Below are positions 47,900 to 61,074 of a DNA stretch of 64,000 nt, one piece after another. This DNA comes from Dioscorea cayenensis subsp. rotundata. Taxonomy: Eukaryota; Streptophyta; Magnoliopsida; Dioscoreales; Dioscoreaceae. How positions within the stretch are numbered: position 1 is the first letter of the stretch; each line of letters opens with the position of its first letter. The translations under genes were made by a program, and so were the position numbers. Under the pieces are notes generated by a model, which saw only the letters and a list, made by a program, of their open reading frames with translations, did no database searches and was not told the DNA's origin. The stretch lies in assembly GCF_009730915.1 (NCBI RefSeq), contig NC_052476.1:20751257-20815256 (forward strand), read 5' to 3'.

Positions 47900-50800
47900 A
47901 CAAAATTGTGATCGGATACTCTGAAGACATGTTATTCAGCAATTTAACAGCTTGTGACGAATACCGTGTCATGAAGCGGTACATTCTGCTCCACTCCTTA
48001 AGTATCACGGGTAACATCGCAGTAATCGAGGTAAGGGCGATGCATGCTGCGGTGGCCGTAACTTCTACTCCCCAGATGGTGCTCGATAAACCGCATGAGC
48101 GTAGCAGTATGATCGGCGCTTCCTTGTTTTTAGCGTGGGGTTTTACGTATGCAAATGCTGCGGCGGGTGCTACCCGTCGCCAGAGCTACGCTTTAACTCC
48201 GTGCTCGACCTAAAGGTCAGAATAGATTCAGTGTCGAGATATGACAGAGTCGAGATTAGAATACGATTTAAATACCAAAGCAGATATTAATCGGACGTCA
48301 ATTAAAGAACTTACCATGTCAGCCAGCGTCCTTATCGTACCGGGACATGAAGAATAATCACTGTATTCTTGTTTATCATTGTCGGGCAGCGACATGGAAG
48401 TGGCCATTCATGATTATCGGGAGGATGACAATTTGAACTTCATGCGAGGTTCTTGCGACATCCCGATCATAGCCATAATTGTGTCGTAGTGCGTCGTCAC
48501 GCTTTGACATCAGCTATGTGCCAAGCGGTCGATGATGGAGGGGCGCTTCTTGTAAGGATATGGCTGCTTTCTTCGGCGACTTTTGTATGTCATGCGGCGT
48601 CCATCGCATCATCGGTGACCATCTCCTTCCCTCAGCGGCGTGTATAACTGTCGGCGTGTGGTCTTGGCAGCGATCGTTCTTCCATGCGGCGGTCTTGAGG
48701 GTTAAACGATATGAGGATGTTAGAGACCATATTGTAAATATTTAAATGATATTATCAATTGTTACATGATATTATATATAATTAAGCGGTAGCGAAAAAC
48801 TTAAATGATAACATAATTGTATTAAACACTATTAGGTAATAGTTAAACACTATAAGAAACTCTTTAAACAATATCATAAAAAGCGTTACACTTACCCGTC
48901 CATAGAGCGGTTGAGGAAGATCCTCATCAACTCTGCTCGTATTTGTTAAAACGACTCGAGCCAACCCATTTCTTCTTCTTGGAATAAAAAGCTTTCAGAA
49001 GCCCGTCACGGTCGATTTTTGATTGGCCTTGATCATCTCTCTCGTTGCTCGGTCGGGGTCTTCATCGGCATCTTGCTTCGATCGCGGGGACGATGGCGGC
49101 GAGCATCAGCTGCCGAACACGTCCTTACATTGTTGTTCTTGTTGTGGGATTGTGTCAGCCGATCTTGAGGACGGCAGCCAGCGATGATCAGCCCAGCAGA
49201 CACTTCCTTACGTGGTTCTTGTTGTGGTGGGATTGTGTCGCACTTGCGTTTGCGGTCTCGTTGTCGGCGACGCCACAGCGGATTCGAGCGATCTTCTCAG
49301 CCGTGGCCGCCAGCGCAATGCATCGTTTGGGAGACCACGCGCCTTAACATTGTTCTTGACCTTCGGGGATTGTGTCCATCTTTGATCTGCCGATCTCGTG
49401 ACCAGTTCAGAGAGTCGAGCGATTTCATCGAGAAGAGAGTCGGCGACCTTCTCAACAGCGGCAGACCGCATCGTCTGATGTCCTCCAGCGTCGTAGCCCG
49501 TATGCGTCATCGACGGCGAGACTCGATACCGACATCGGTACTTGAGTGGTGTTGCTATTGTTCATCATCGGTAGGCGGTGGAGACGAGGCGATATTGTTC
49601 TCCTCTTTTTCGCTAGTCTCTTGAATGTGGCCGCCTTGGAATGACCTTCCCGATGATGTCGTCGTCGTCAAATCCAATTCCGGCGCCTCGTTAAAGTCCC
49701 GGGTAGCTTCGAGTTCTTTTCGAGGATAGGCGCGGTACGATTTGTGAAACGTCCTTCCGGGCGCCTCACGACGGCGACAGTCAGAAACTCGGTCATCAAT
49801 ATCTGGCGTACTGCGCAAGAGTTGCTGGTGACATCTTAGCCGCAATGTTACCGGGTGGAGTTTCTGCTGGCGGTCGGAGGGGCTCGCCGTAGTCGGGGGG
49901 CTATCGTTGTCGTGGTAGGGGGTTGTTGCAATCTGCAGGGTAGGGGAGGGCTTCTCGGCGTCGAGGAATCGTCTTGGCGTGGTGGGTGAAAGGAGGAGGA
50001 GAGCGGCGTCCAGCAGCGCCGCGATAGAAGTACCTCCTCACATCCCCGCGCCCGGCAGTGGTTCGGGAGCGATGGCATCCAGTCCAGTCGGTTGGCGCTA
50101 ACAAATATTTCTTCTTGACAGTAATCAGGAACCATTTCAGGAAACTAACATATGTAAACCAAACAATTTCGGTGAGATCGTTCATTTTAAACTATAAAAA
50201 CTATATATTTAAGCGTTATAGAATATAATTAAGCGGAGAACAAAATATTTAAACCAGGTATGAATAAGAGTTAAGCGGTAAATACTAAAGTTAAGCGCTA
50301 AATAAAAATGTTTAAACATTAAAGACTTATGTTAAACATTGTCATGATTTATTACCTCTTTTCCAGTCGACGATGACAAGCTCGTTTCTCACAGTCGCTT
50401 GCTTCCGGTAGTACTTTCAGCCGTATGCAGCATCCTTGGGATCTTGCCGAAAGCGGACTTTCTTCCCGTTCGGTCAGTACAGTAAAAACCGGAGCGTTAA
50501 GCGCGGCTGAAAGCAACCCCTTAATGTACCCTGTGTTGGTCTTCTTCCCGGCGCATCTATCTTGCAGCTCAGGGCGGCCACTTGTGGAATATCCTCCATA
50601 AGCACACTTGTGCGTCGCCTGCGCCCGTGCGTGTCGCCCGCACGTTTGGTAGATCATCGGCGTAATCAGCGATCCGATTCGGAGCGAGCATGATGTATTT
50701 GGGAAGAGGACTGTCCCATGAGAGTACACCATCGGAGTTTGACAAAATTATCTTCTTCTCCCTCTGTCGAGACAAGTTGCCCCGAGTGCTCTTGATGGAG

Positions 50801-51060
50801 TCTCTGTGTCTCTCGTGGGTCTTTGATAGATCTACAGACCTTGAGCAGCCCGACTCGGTTTTTCTTCTTACGAAGACCACGCTCGCATCGCAACGCCAGC
50901 CTCAGAGAACCCGAGGGCCACGTCTTGAGGTCAGAAACTCGAGCGAGGCTTTCCCGATCCCCAGAATTTATTGAGTGCGACCATCGCTACGCTTTGCAAA
51001 GAGAATCAAGAAGGGCCCTCTCTTGGTATATGGCTTCAGACTCGATGTGAGCAGCTATGA
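47900..51060 (-). pseudogene. Unassigned CpG-rich segment with broken ORFs, possible second gene of the MULE
   Basis: Several 60-126-codon frames are open on the minus strand (49208-49510, 49555-49845, 49848-50135, 50352-50732, 50569-50880). They are separated by TTAAGCGG-rich AT spacers (48720-48890, 50190-50340) that resemble the introns around the transposase. One stretch (AVEKVADSLLDEIARLSELV, 49395-49455) looks like a coiled coil. Large plant MULEs often carry an Ulp1-type protease gene, but I could not find its His/Asp/Cys motifs here. Function is therefore not assigned, and strand is by best fit only. Confidence 0.3.
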
Positions 51061-52096
51061 CGGTGTCCTTCGAATAATCTCCCGGTGTCGAGTGGGTCAT
51101 GTTAACTTTTCGATTCATTCAAGGTCTCCATGACCGGTGTCAAATAGCACGCCCATTAACTAGGTTGACCGCCGTAATCACAAGACTCTGACGATCGATT
51201 GACAAAAGTTTAAGCGGAAATATAAGGTTTTAAGCGGTAAACTCTCGGTTATTAAGCGAGAGATATAAAATGTTAAAGCGAGACCCATTTTGTTAAACTG
51301 AGGCGAGAATACTTAAGCGGAGACAACAAATGTTAAAGCTGTAACATCTCGTTTCTTAAAGCGTCGACCTCGTTTGTAAAAAGCTGCAACCATATCAAAG
51401 CGAAGCAGGGAAATGTACATTATAAATATTACACAAATCATATGATCGACTATTTCGATAGTGTATACATCTGAAAATGCAAAACAAAAACAAAACCCTA
51501 AATGAGAAATCTCCTGAGACTAACAAAACCCCGGTAGAAATCCCCTACTGAGACTTGATATCTTCCAAACAAAAGCGAGAGCACAAAAGCAAAACCGAAA
51601 AAAATCTTTCTTTTAGTAATAGAGCAGTTAACATAAAACCATACTCAATACCTTAGATTGCAATCTGATGAAATGCCAACTAGTTGCGCAGGGGACTTCT
51701 CCTCTGAGATCTCGGTGGAAAGGAAAAAGGCGATGAAATGGCGATTCATGGAGGCTTAGCAGGTAGAGACAACTTCGAGACGACTTGAAATGGAAAAGGC
51801 GAAGGCGTGAGTTGAGAAAAAGCAATTAAAGCGGCTCGATAAATTCGTCTCTCGGGGTTGCCCTACGAAAACCCCACTTCCTCAAATCACGAGATAGGCT
51901 GCAGCGACTCCCTCATGCAAGGGCATTTTCAGTCCCAAAAATTTGAAACTCACTCCAGATTCACATCCAGTTCTGAGGTTTGGGGTTTGAAAAACATAGA
52001 CTTTAAAAGGAGGGGTTTTTGGGGATTCGAAAACTAACAGGGGTGTTTTTGTGATTTACAAAGCTTAAAGGGTTTTTGGCATTTCCACAATTTTTA

Positions 52097-52902
52097 TTTG
52101 CCTAAATAATCTAGTGCTTATTTAAACTTATATATATATATATATATATTGACAAATGTGACAAATACCAAGGGACATGCATGTACGTGGTACTCGATCG
52201 AGGCGTTATATGGGTTTATAAAAAGTTACGCCACATATATAACAGGAAGATTTTCAAAAACCAAACTAAGCTTAATAAATCGCATCGCTGAACTACTATC
52301 GTAAGCTAATAAATTCTCTATTGTGCGGTTAGAGATACAACACCTCTCACAGAAAACCCATTGAACCTAACCAAAACCTATTTTAAAAGCAGTACCATAA
52401 ATAATATCTGAATTTGAGAATAATGATGAACCATACTACTACAGTATGTCAGCGCACCAAAACCATGCACCTTGGCCATTATAGTCTTGTGAAAATTCCG
52501 CTAGACTACCAACGGCTTATTAAACTTATACTCTAATCAGCACCACTAAACTCATAACATATTAATAATTATTGATTAAAAAAGTTAATCAAAATTAGTT
52601 TGCTTTATTTAACAAATACAACCAATTTGAGTAGACGATAACACAATACTAATAATTATCTGACAATTCAAATGTAAGGCTGTAAGCAAAGTTTTCTAAC
52701 ATTTTGATTTACAGTAAACAACAACAACAGCATCAGAAAAGTGCAGAAACTTCAAATTTCATTAAAGAGATAAGTTTTGAGAGTTTTACAATGAGTAAAC
52801 ACATGTGATGTTACAGATAAACTATGTGATGCTGCAGTAATGATCACATGAACTAAAACTCTTCCAATTCTTTCAAAACTTCAGAACAATCATCGAAATC
52901 AA
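52097..52902. other. Intergenic region between MULE and PARP2
   Basis: AT-rich DNA resembling the non-element parts of the window, with (TA)n at 52129-52149. The last 150 bases are probably the PARP2 3' untranslated region (minus strand). No other gene was recognised. Confidence 0.5.
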
Positions 52903-55900
52903 TTATCTCTTGAAGTTGAAATTTACATGAACTACGTAACGCATCCGTATTTGATCGACATCATAGACAATGTATTCATTGTACAACAAACCACCCTGCA
53001 AATGTAGAACGATAATAAGCTAGCTCTTGCTGATGCTCTTTACTGTAAGTACAAAAACAAGATGTTTGGTACCTGGTGGTCAGTTTGCTTCTTTGGTTTC
53101 CCGAGAGGAACGATCACATCTTCAAGTGAATAAGATTCCGACATGTTTGGTGCTGTAGTGCCGACTCCTTTTGTACTGCAAAGTAAAAAACATGTTGAGG
53201 GAAATCCATCATAGGTTAGAGAATTTTGTATGAGTTAATGTAGTAACACTCATGCTGAGACCAAATATTGAAAATTTCAGATCATGAAGAATATAGCTTG
53301 AAGTTTGAAAGAAACCTTAGTTTTCCTGGTGGTAACTGATTAGCATTATAGTCAGCGACAAGTAGCTCAGACATTTCCCCTAATGCAACCTGCCAGTTTG
53401 GTATTATAATCACTTGTGATCAAATACCAAGTAAATAAAAAATGCTGATTTTTTGAGTTAGAAGCAACCTCACATAAAAGCAGAACACCGGATGAAGATG
53501 AATTTGATGCACAGCAGTAATTTGCACTCTTAGAGAACATATCAGCAAAATAAACTCCCTTTCCAAACATATAGCCTGTGACAGGCGCTTCTGGTGGAGC
53601 AATCCTCAATCCTGTTAGTTTTATGGCACAATCAATAAATGATAAGATATTCTCACATAACTTTGAGAAAATTCAGAGTTGGATCACATGAAGTAAATAT
53701 TCAGAAAAAGGCATAAGTAAAAATTAGATGCATGCTCACACTAATGCAAATTCAGAAGCAAGAAGGAACAAGGATAACCTTGTGAAAGAATTCCAGTCCA
53801 ATTTGTGAGTCTAGAACCATGCCAGAGCAGCATCCGATTTTTTGTATTTGAAAACTGCAGTCACAAAAAACATTGACTCATATGACATGTTACTGAAGGA
53901 AATAAGTGTTGGAACTAGAACCTATGGGAGAATAAGGTAATGAAGTGCCTGGGTTTTCATCTTCACCTTACTGAATCGTTCGACTTCACCATGCCTAGAA
54001 ACTTTAAATATTTGCTGGATATCAACCTTATAATTTGAGTGTGTTTTGGCATGCGTATTCAGCATATACTTCCTTATCTGATGCGGGAAATCATGTCAGT
54101 AAATTGAAAGTCTTAACAAGTACATGATTCATAAATCATGCATTTAAACTCAAGGCTTGGATATATTTCTAACTAAAAAAGCTACAAATCAAATTACCAT
54201 TAAAAATTCCTCAGAATCAGCTTCAACTGGATTTAGATCACAGTGGAGTTGCTGATAACGATAATACAAAGGATCCTCCTACAAAATTGAAAAAATATGG
54301 TTTAGCAATAGAGGCAAAGCACAAAAATTTTCAAACTGATATGCTGCACCACTAGATAGCAAATCAATGGTAAAATGTATGATGCATCAAGCAAAGATAA
54401 GGTATTGTGAAATCAGAAATTCTTTGGCTTCTCATAAGGGAAAGCACAAGCATAAGCCTTTTTATTCATACTAATCTGATTTGTATTGTCATCAAAGCCT
54501 TATCAATAAGGTAGGGAGTAAATCTGAAGAACCTGGAAACAAATAAATAAATTCCAAGAAGAAACTTACTTGCGTCCTACAGTCATCCTGCAAAAGCTTG
54601 GTTGCAACTTCAATCTCACCAAGTGCTGCAACCTTCAAAAAGATAATAAAAATGAAGGCTATCTCAGCACATGCAAAATATGTAACGGAACATTAGGTTC
54701 CAGACTACATACACACAGATTGTGAACTTGTGAGTGAAAAACTGCAAGTTAAACAGGACAAATAAACTTGCAACTGTGATACAAAACTTGAAAGTGGACG
54801 AAACATCCCAGAGCAGAAAATATACAGTCATGTGTAGGATATAAACAGTAGTTGCCATTAACCGTTTTACAAGTGATTGGATGAATAGCAAAAATTATTG
54901 CTAATTATTATCCAGACACAGAAAGCAATTCTAAGTATCAAGTATAACCAAAGGAAAAAAAAGCTTTTCATGATCAGAAGAAATTACCATTTCAAGCTTG
55001 CCTTTTAACTTGGAAGGGGTGTCAATAACAAATTCTCCTGCAGTATTGGATTTCATATGATCAGTTACACCATACAGCATCATGGTGCAAAGGTAAAAAT
55101 AAAAAAAAATAAACAACTAATATCATAAAGCTCAAGCTCTGGCAGGGACATACGCATCTTTTTAAATCCAAAGTCATGCGGAATGACGGTGTAGAACTCT
55201 CTGCCAAGAAAAGTGGTCAGTTGCCATTTGAGGCAAGAATAGAGCACTCACGAATAACAACTCAATTGTAACAATGAGAAAACAGTATGAGTAGCACCAC
55301 ATGAGAAAGTACTATGAAGACTAACCAGAATCCAAACTAGTAGGACACTTCTATGCCATATTTTCCCAAGCTATATATGCCTTGTTTCATTAATGCGGGT
55401 GCAAACATGCCACATAAAAAGATGAATGGCATAAGCCTTAATTAGGAGACCTTAAAAATCCATGATGATGTTAATATGCTATAGAAGGAACCTGGTATTA
55501 TGTATCAACGTTGTTCCAGTAGCAACCAATGTTATCATGCAGTGTATTTTTGAGACCTCACCAACACTGTTAATAGAGTAAAAGGAAGAAAGCTATCTAA
55601 TTAATGAAGAGGCAGTAGTCCTTCAAGAAATAATACATACCCACTCAGTTCTTCAAGTTCATTTCGGTTAGATTGTCCCATCACCTCTGAGATTCTCCTT
55701 AATACATCATAACCCTGTGAGTTAAATCTTAGTGAGCAACACATCATCAGATAGAGAACAAAAAGAAAACTGTGCACTGTGGAGATCAGTGGTAGAATCA
55801 AGTTAGTAACTCAGTATAATTAAACATTACTTTGTTACTCAGGTTATCGTTTATCAATACCGCATGTGTTGCACTAGATGCATGTGGTACTTGTAGTATA

Positions 55901-58900
55901 GCACCCTCAACATTTTAGTTATGACATGAGACTTATATAAATACATTTAATTTCATAATCATTATTGTTTTAGTAGTCAAGGCATTTGTTTTTTCTCAGG
56001 TTACTTCACCTTGTACACACATATCAAACAGATGTCATGCAAGTTGCAATTGAATCAACCAATGCTTCACATTCTATAATTTTTAGTCCCCAGATTATAA
56101 GATTTGTGAGAAATATTTAATAATGTGATAATTTGGGCTAAAGTTATAGATAATTATCCTTTTCTTCCATCACTAAATTCCCCCAAAATATATGTTCATC
56201 TACTTTTACGCCACAAAATTGCAGGATCATGTGATTTTTTCGAGAAAGGAAACATAATTTTTATTGGAAATTAAAAGGCATAATAAAGCATATAAGGCTC
56301 ACCTTCAAAATTGTAGATTTGCTTAGCTTACCAAGCGGCAATTTTTCAGCATTGTATCCTAGAAGTAGGAGAAGAAAATTAGCCAAAAAGAAGAGGAAAT
56401 GCAGATTAAAAGGAGGAAAGCAATCTCGAAGGGATGGTTTATAAACAAATTGAAATGTGTGCCTACCATTTTATATTCATCACTAAAAAGTTCATGCCCA
56501 ATATAAATTATAGACCAAGTTCAATGGCAAGTAGATGAGATTTACTATTGATAGTGGTTAATTATTTATGCAACACCAACCATATCTCACAGCAAATTCA
56601 GCACAACTAGAGAGTACAAAAGGAATACTGACATAAGGAATACTGACCTATCTCCAACATTTGCTGCTTCATCATGCTAATATTGCAAATAAGGGATATG
56701 AACTTTGCAATACATTGGTCAAGTTTTGTCTCTTGAAGTTGACTACCAACAGATGAATCAGCACATTCAGAAACCTTATTATATGAAATACAATGTGTGG
56801 TCAATAAAAAGATAAGACATAATAATATAGTCAATTGAGTAAAATCACAATCAATCATAATCATATAAAATAAAAACAATGAATAACATACTGTTGCTTT
56901 GTCAGTTTCACTGTAGTCCATTTCCAACCAAGTGTAGCACTTTGGTTTACAAATAAAGGCCTTCCGACCAGACCAATGATTCTTTGTCTTGTCAAAGAAC
57001 TTCGTTTGAAATTCATTAATCGCCGCCTCAACCCTGTCATAAGGGCCAAGTAACTTGTCTTGACCTTTAATTCCAACTCTGCCCCATCTATTGTAAACCA
57101 TGAATTTGCCACCGTCATCGGATTCTGCAGTTAATATTGTGTAAGGAAAGATTTAGCAATGCAAACACAAAATCTATAAATTCATTTCATTAGCTAGAAA
57201 AGCATAAAGAAATGCATAATTTGCTCTGGAGTTTAGAAGTCAATAGTGCTCAATGCAGCAAAACTGTAAATCTTAAGAGATAAAGGAAGAACAGAAATGT
57301 CATGTGGGTCTAATAGATAAGCTTGATATGCAGGAGGTTCCATATATAACCACCCAAGAAGGACAGCATTTCTGAAGATAAGGATCATAGAATATAGGAG
57401 AAAGCAAATGGAAGCTCTCTATCACTAGCCATGAATTAAATATGGGGTTGGGAGAAAACCCCTCACAAACCACCCCACAAACCACCAGGGGCCTATCAGT
57501 CTGATGCATTTTCCACATAATAAATAATCTGAAGAAAATATATTAAATAAGCAAAATGAAAGAAGAACATACCAAGAACTTGAATTACATAGAACTTGTT
57601 ATTATTATCTCCGACATTTGTTTGATTAAGAATGGCATCATAGATTTCCTCCCCCTGCAAAAAATAGAGAATGCTACTCTTTGTTAAGCAGGTGTACAAG
57701 AACACTTATAAAATATCACAGCAGAATAAACATCCAATTGAATACCATATGCCAATTAAATATTTAACTATTTCCACCACTGCATCAAATCAAATAAAAG
57801 TTCATCTCAACTATTTGCTAAGGTTAGTATCTTTTTATTTTACCCCAAATTTATTAGAGAAAAGTTGCTCTCAACAAAAACAAATTAATAAAACTCTTGC
57901 AACAAACAATTTTGTGTTCTAGAATGAATTATGATCACATTATTGTTGTCCTGCCATTGAAGTTTCTCTAACAATGTCTTGTATTTTCCTTCTTGTTAAG
58001 ATGCAAATCAAACATATTATTTGAGCTAATTCAGCCCAATAGCTTACGCTAATAGGATGAGAGATCAAGATTTATATGTTTAAATCACATTGCTAAAACA
58101 ACCAATTAACCAAGCTCTAGGGCAATGTTATATGCAAACCAAACATATTATCTCGGCACGATTTAACCTAAAAGCTTAAGTAATAGGATGAGAGACCTAA
58201 GCTCATATGTTCAAATCATAGTTTATCAAATTAACTGAAGTGGGATGCTTTCAACCACCAATGTAGATTAGTAGCAATCATTTGTTGTCAGTCAGGTCAG
58301 TATCATTTTAAAGTAAAATGTAGAATATCTTCCTCGAAAAGGGCAAGTTAGAGAGGATATAAAATAAATTTGAATCAATCACTTATCGAAGCAAAAGTAT
58401 TTCTTGTCTCAGATGGAGAAAAATCACTTTCAGTGGTCCTGCTACTTTGTGCTAAAGCAAATAAGTTGATATATACATGTTGCAACACATGAAAGCTCGA
58501 CTTGATATTATCTGGGAGCCACTGATCAAGCACGGCCCCCCCTTTCTTTGTTGCAGTGACCATTTTCTCCTTACTCTCTTCCACCTCTTTAGCTGACAAA
58601 CATAGGCAAAAAAAAAACAAAACTTCATCAAAAACTGATTCAGCATCTATGTACAACGAACACCATTAATAGTTTTTCATGTACCTTCAACTGCATCTCC
58701 AGAATCCTTAAGCAAATCAGTAGAAAGCCTATCAATGAGTTCCCTCTTCAATCCATTTGTCTGGAGGCCCCGACTGGCAGCTAACTCACGAAGTTCTCTC
58801 ACACCCATCTCTTGAAGCCTCTCAATGGCATCACCAGGCTCAGGATCATCTTTAGACGAGTCTCTCCGTCTTTTCCTACCACCACCAGTGGCATTGCTAG

Positions 58901-59726
58901 TGTTATCATCTTTCAATGATTCCTTCTCTTCTTCTTCCTTCTGTATGGCTTCCTCAAGTCTCTTGACCTGTGATCAAAGAAACATGCCCCCATCTTATGC
59001 TCACCAAAGAAGCTCATGAAATTCAAGTAGAATTTGAAGATGGACTTCTATGTTAGCCATTCAACAAAACAAAGTGTGCTATGCAATGAGATATCACAAG
59101 ATAACGAATGAAAAGGTGTCTAAAGATTGAGATAGATGCAACTAAAATTTGATCTTATAGGGCAAGAGAGAGCTGAAATTCGATTAGAAACAGAACAAAA
59201 AAAAAATAATATTTTTTTGATGAAAGGGACAGACACCACAGAGTGAGGAATTAGGAGAAAAGGAGGAAATGGTGCTTTCTTAAGCCTCACAACAGCTCGT
59301 GCGAGCGACGATATATAACTCAAAAATTTGATCTTAGAGATATAGAGAGAGCTGAACTTTGATTTAAAACAGAGAACAAGCTGAAAATTTTCCATTAGAG
59401 AGAGACACAGAGAGAAGTAACAGGGCCAAGAATTGGGAGAGAACGAGGAAATAGCACTTTACTAAGCCTCACAAAAGCGCACCAACGAGGATATACAGCT
59501 GAAACTTGATCATAGAGACAGAAATTCCTCAACTTTGACTTCAAAGAGACAAGCAATGTTTGTTCCATCAAAAGCGATCCATCAATCAAGCGCCCAAGAG
59601 CGAACGAGAGAAAGAGAGAAAGAGATAAAGACAGCTTACCAGAACGGGCTTGGTACCGGCGGAGTCAAGTCCACGCTGAGCAAGCTGAGCTCGCAGCTCT
59701 TCTACTCGAAGCTTCGCAGAAGCCAT
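52903..59726 (-). CDS. PARP2: Poly(ADP-ribose) polymerase 2 with tandem SAP domains
   Basis: Eighteen exons on the minus strand: 59726-59640, 58967-58685, 58592-58477, 57654-57573, 57124-56892, 56774-56648, 56358-56303, 55714-55641, 55200-55154, 55037-54988, 54632-54570, 54278-54198, 54077-53967, 53854-53779, 53611-53469, 53389-53316, 53175-53073, 52995-52903. They total 632 residues (Arabidopsis PARP2 is 637) and every phase closes. Domains: two SAP DNA-binding motifs (about 2-35 and 77-112), WGR (about 165-260, with VYNRWGRVG), helical regulatory domain (about 280-400), catalytic ART domain (about 425-632). The H-Y-E triad is complete: H482 (LLWHGSR), Y516 (GKGVYFADM) and E609 ([10 protein letters not shown]). 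The enzyme uses NAD+ to build poly(ADP-ribose) at DNA breaks in the nucleus. A basic stretch [10 protein letters not shown] between the SAP motifs is a likely nuclear signal. A (GA)n tract lies just upstream of the start. Confidence 0.95.
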
Positions 59727-61074
59727 AGCATCCGAGAGAGTGATCGAGCGAGAGAGAGAGAGAGAGAGAGAGGGTTGAATCTTGAGAAGAAGAAGAAGAA
59801 GAGGTTATTTATAGAGAGGAGGAGGAGAAGGAGGAGAAGGAGACGAAGTGGAAGCTTAGAAGAGAAGAAGGAGCATGGCGAACATTGGTGGGAAATGGGG
59901 ACCATGCCTTTTGGAACTCCATTAAACTTTTTTTAAAATAAAATAAAATAAAATAAAATAAATTTTATTTTAATTGTTTTTAAGTCAAATGATACGTAAG
60001 AGATATTTTTAATTAATTATAATTACTTTCTTTTTCTTTTTTATCGTTTTCATCATGATATGCTGCATAATTTATTTTTTTACATAATTAAAAATAAAAA
60101 TAAAATTCAGTGAAATTATTATTATTATTATTTTTTACAAAAACAACAAACGTCGTAACAAATACAAACATATATAAAAAAAATACAGAACACATTATTT
60201 TTCTTATAAAGAACCCCCTTACTAATCTATTCTAACAAAAAAGAATCACATGTTCTATGATGTGATTTCTGAAATTACATAGGCTTAGTTTGACGATCTA
60301 TTAACGATAAATAAAAATAAAAAGTAAAGTCATTACATTTCGACAAAAGACCCATTATATTTCAATAGCTTTGCATCTGCTATCCCAATCATAATTTCCC
60401 TACTCTATAAAGATTGGCGGTTGTGGATGAGAAGGGATTCGAACTTCCAACACCTTGGTTTGTAGCCATGCGCTCTAATCCTCTGAACTACATATACCAC
60501 CCTATCTTTCACTAGATCTATTTTTGAGAGTACCCTTAAAAAAAACCCTTGTGCACTGAGTTACAGGTGGTTTGTCAAGTTTAAAATTGTTTTAAGAAAA
60601 AAAACTTGTAACTAGACTTTAGATTTATTAATACTAATTTTCTAATTAAAGATCTTAACTTATATTCAATTAAATATATTTATTTAAATAATTAAAACAT
60701 TATTTAAAAAAATAAGGGGTTTCATATGCAACTTCTACGGGTGAATCTATAAAAACCATAGTTTGGAAGGGTCTAAATGCAATTACAGTGGCTACCTCAA
60801 CATAAAAACAAGACATCAAAAGCTAGAAATTGATCATCTGATCAAAAAAGAAAAATTATATATGATGAAACACATACACATTCAGAAGCAATACAAAGTT
60901 TTGATTAATTATAAAATCTCCACAATGTTCCTGAAAACAATTACACACTGTAAAGAAAAGCTCAGATACACTCGAGGATCTCTTCGGCAATCGACTTCTC
61001 TGGTACATCGAAAACCTGTATATAGGAAGTATACATGATAAAGAATGCCGGTTGAATCGTTTATATACTCGACA
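59727..61074. other. Intergenic region between PARP2 and GCP4 with (GA)n leader and AT-rich DNA
   Basis: The PARP2 leader contains (AG)n at 59748-59771 and GA/GGA-rich sequence to 59870. It is followed by (AAAAT)n at 59934-59962, AT-rich DNA, the trnR-like pseudogene (60424-60498), and the GCP4 3' flank. No protein gene was recognised. Confidence 0.5.
60424..60498 (-). pseudogene. Decayed nuclear copy of chloroplast trnR-ACG
   Basis: Read on the minus strand it contains TAGTTCAGAGGATTAGAGC (D arm), GCATGGCTACAAACCAAGG (anticodon arm, loop CTACAAA) and AAGTTCGAATCCCTTCTC (T arm), ending TCATCCA. From memory of plastid trnR-ACG, the differences are mainly G-to-A and C-to-T changes, including anticodon ACG to ACA and CTCGCCC to CTCATCC. 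That pattern is expected of methylated, deaminated plastid DNA in the nucleus. The disturbed stems argue against a working nuclear tRNA. Confidence 0.75.

Larger units (their letters stand above)
42466..52087 (+). mobile_element. Degenerate Mutator-like element (MULE), about 9.6 kb, CpG-rich
   Basis: Composition changes sharply from AT-rich to CpG-rich between about 42.5 and 52.1 kb. The interior holds a broken MULE transposase (+ strand, 44.86-47.2 kb). Candidate ends: AGGAAAATTGCATTCG at 42466, and, read inward from the right end at 52087, TGGAAATGCCAAAAACC. Both are followed by CCAAAAACC-rich motifs (42505-42525; 51990-52080). Candidate target duplication is AAATTTTTA (42457-42465) against CAATTTTTA (52088-52096), 8 of 9 bases. 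The superfamily call is firm from the transposase; the ends are tentative. The rest consists of broken ORFs on both strands and AT-rich repeat-filled spacers. Confidence 0.6.

Noticed and set aside
47900-48213. 101-codon plus-strand frame as a real MULE exon
   Set aside because: No domain similarity, no splice context, and it lies in a block where both strands are open because of CpG-rich composition.
60424-60498. Functional nuclear tRNA
   Set aside because: Stem mismatches, an ACA anticodon and strong similarity to plastid trnR-ACG with transition-type changes fit a pseudogene better.
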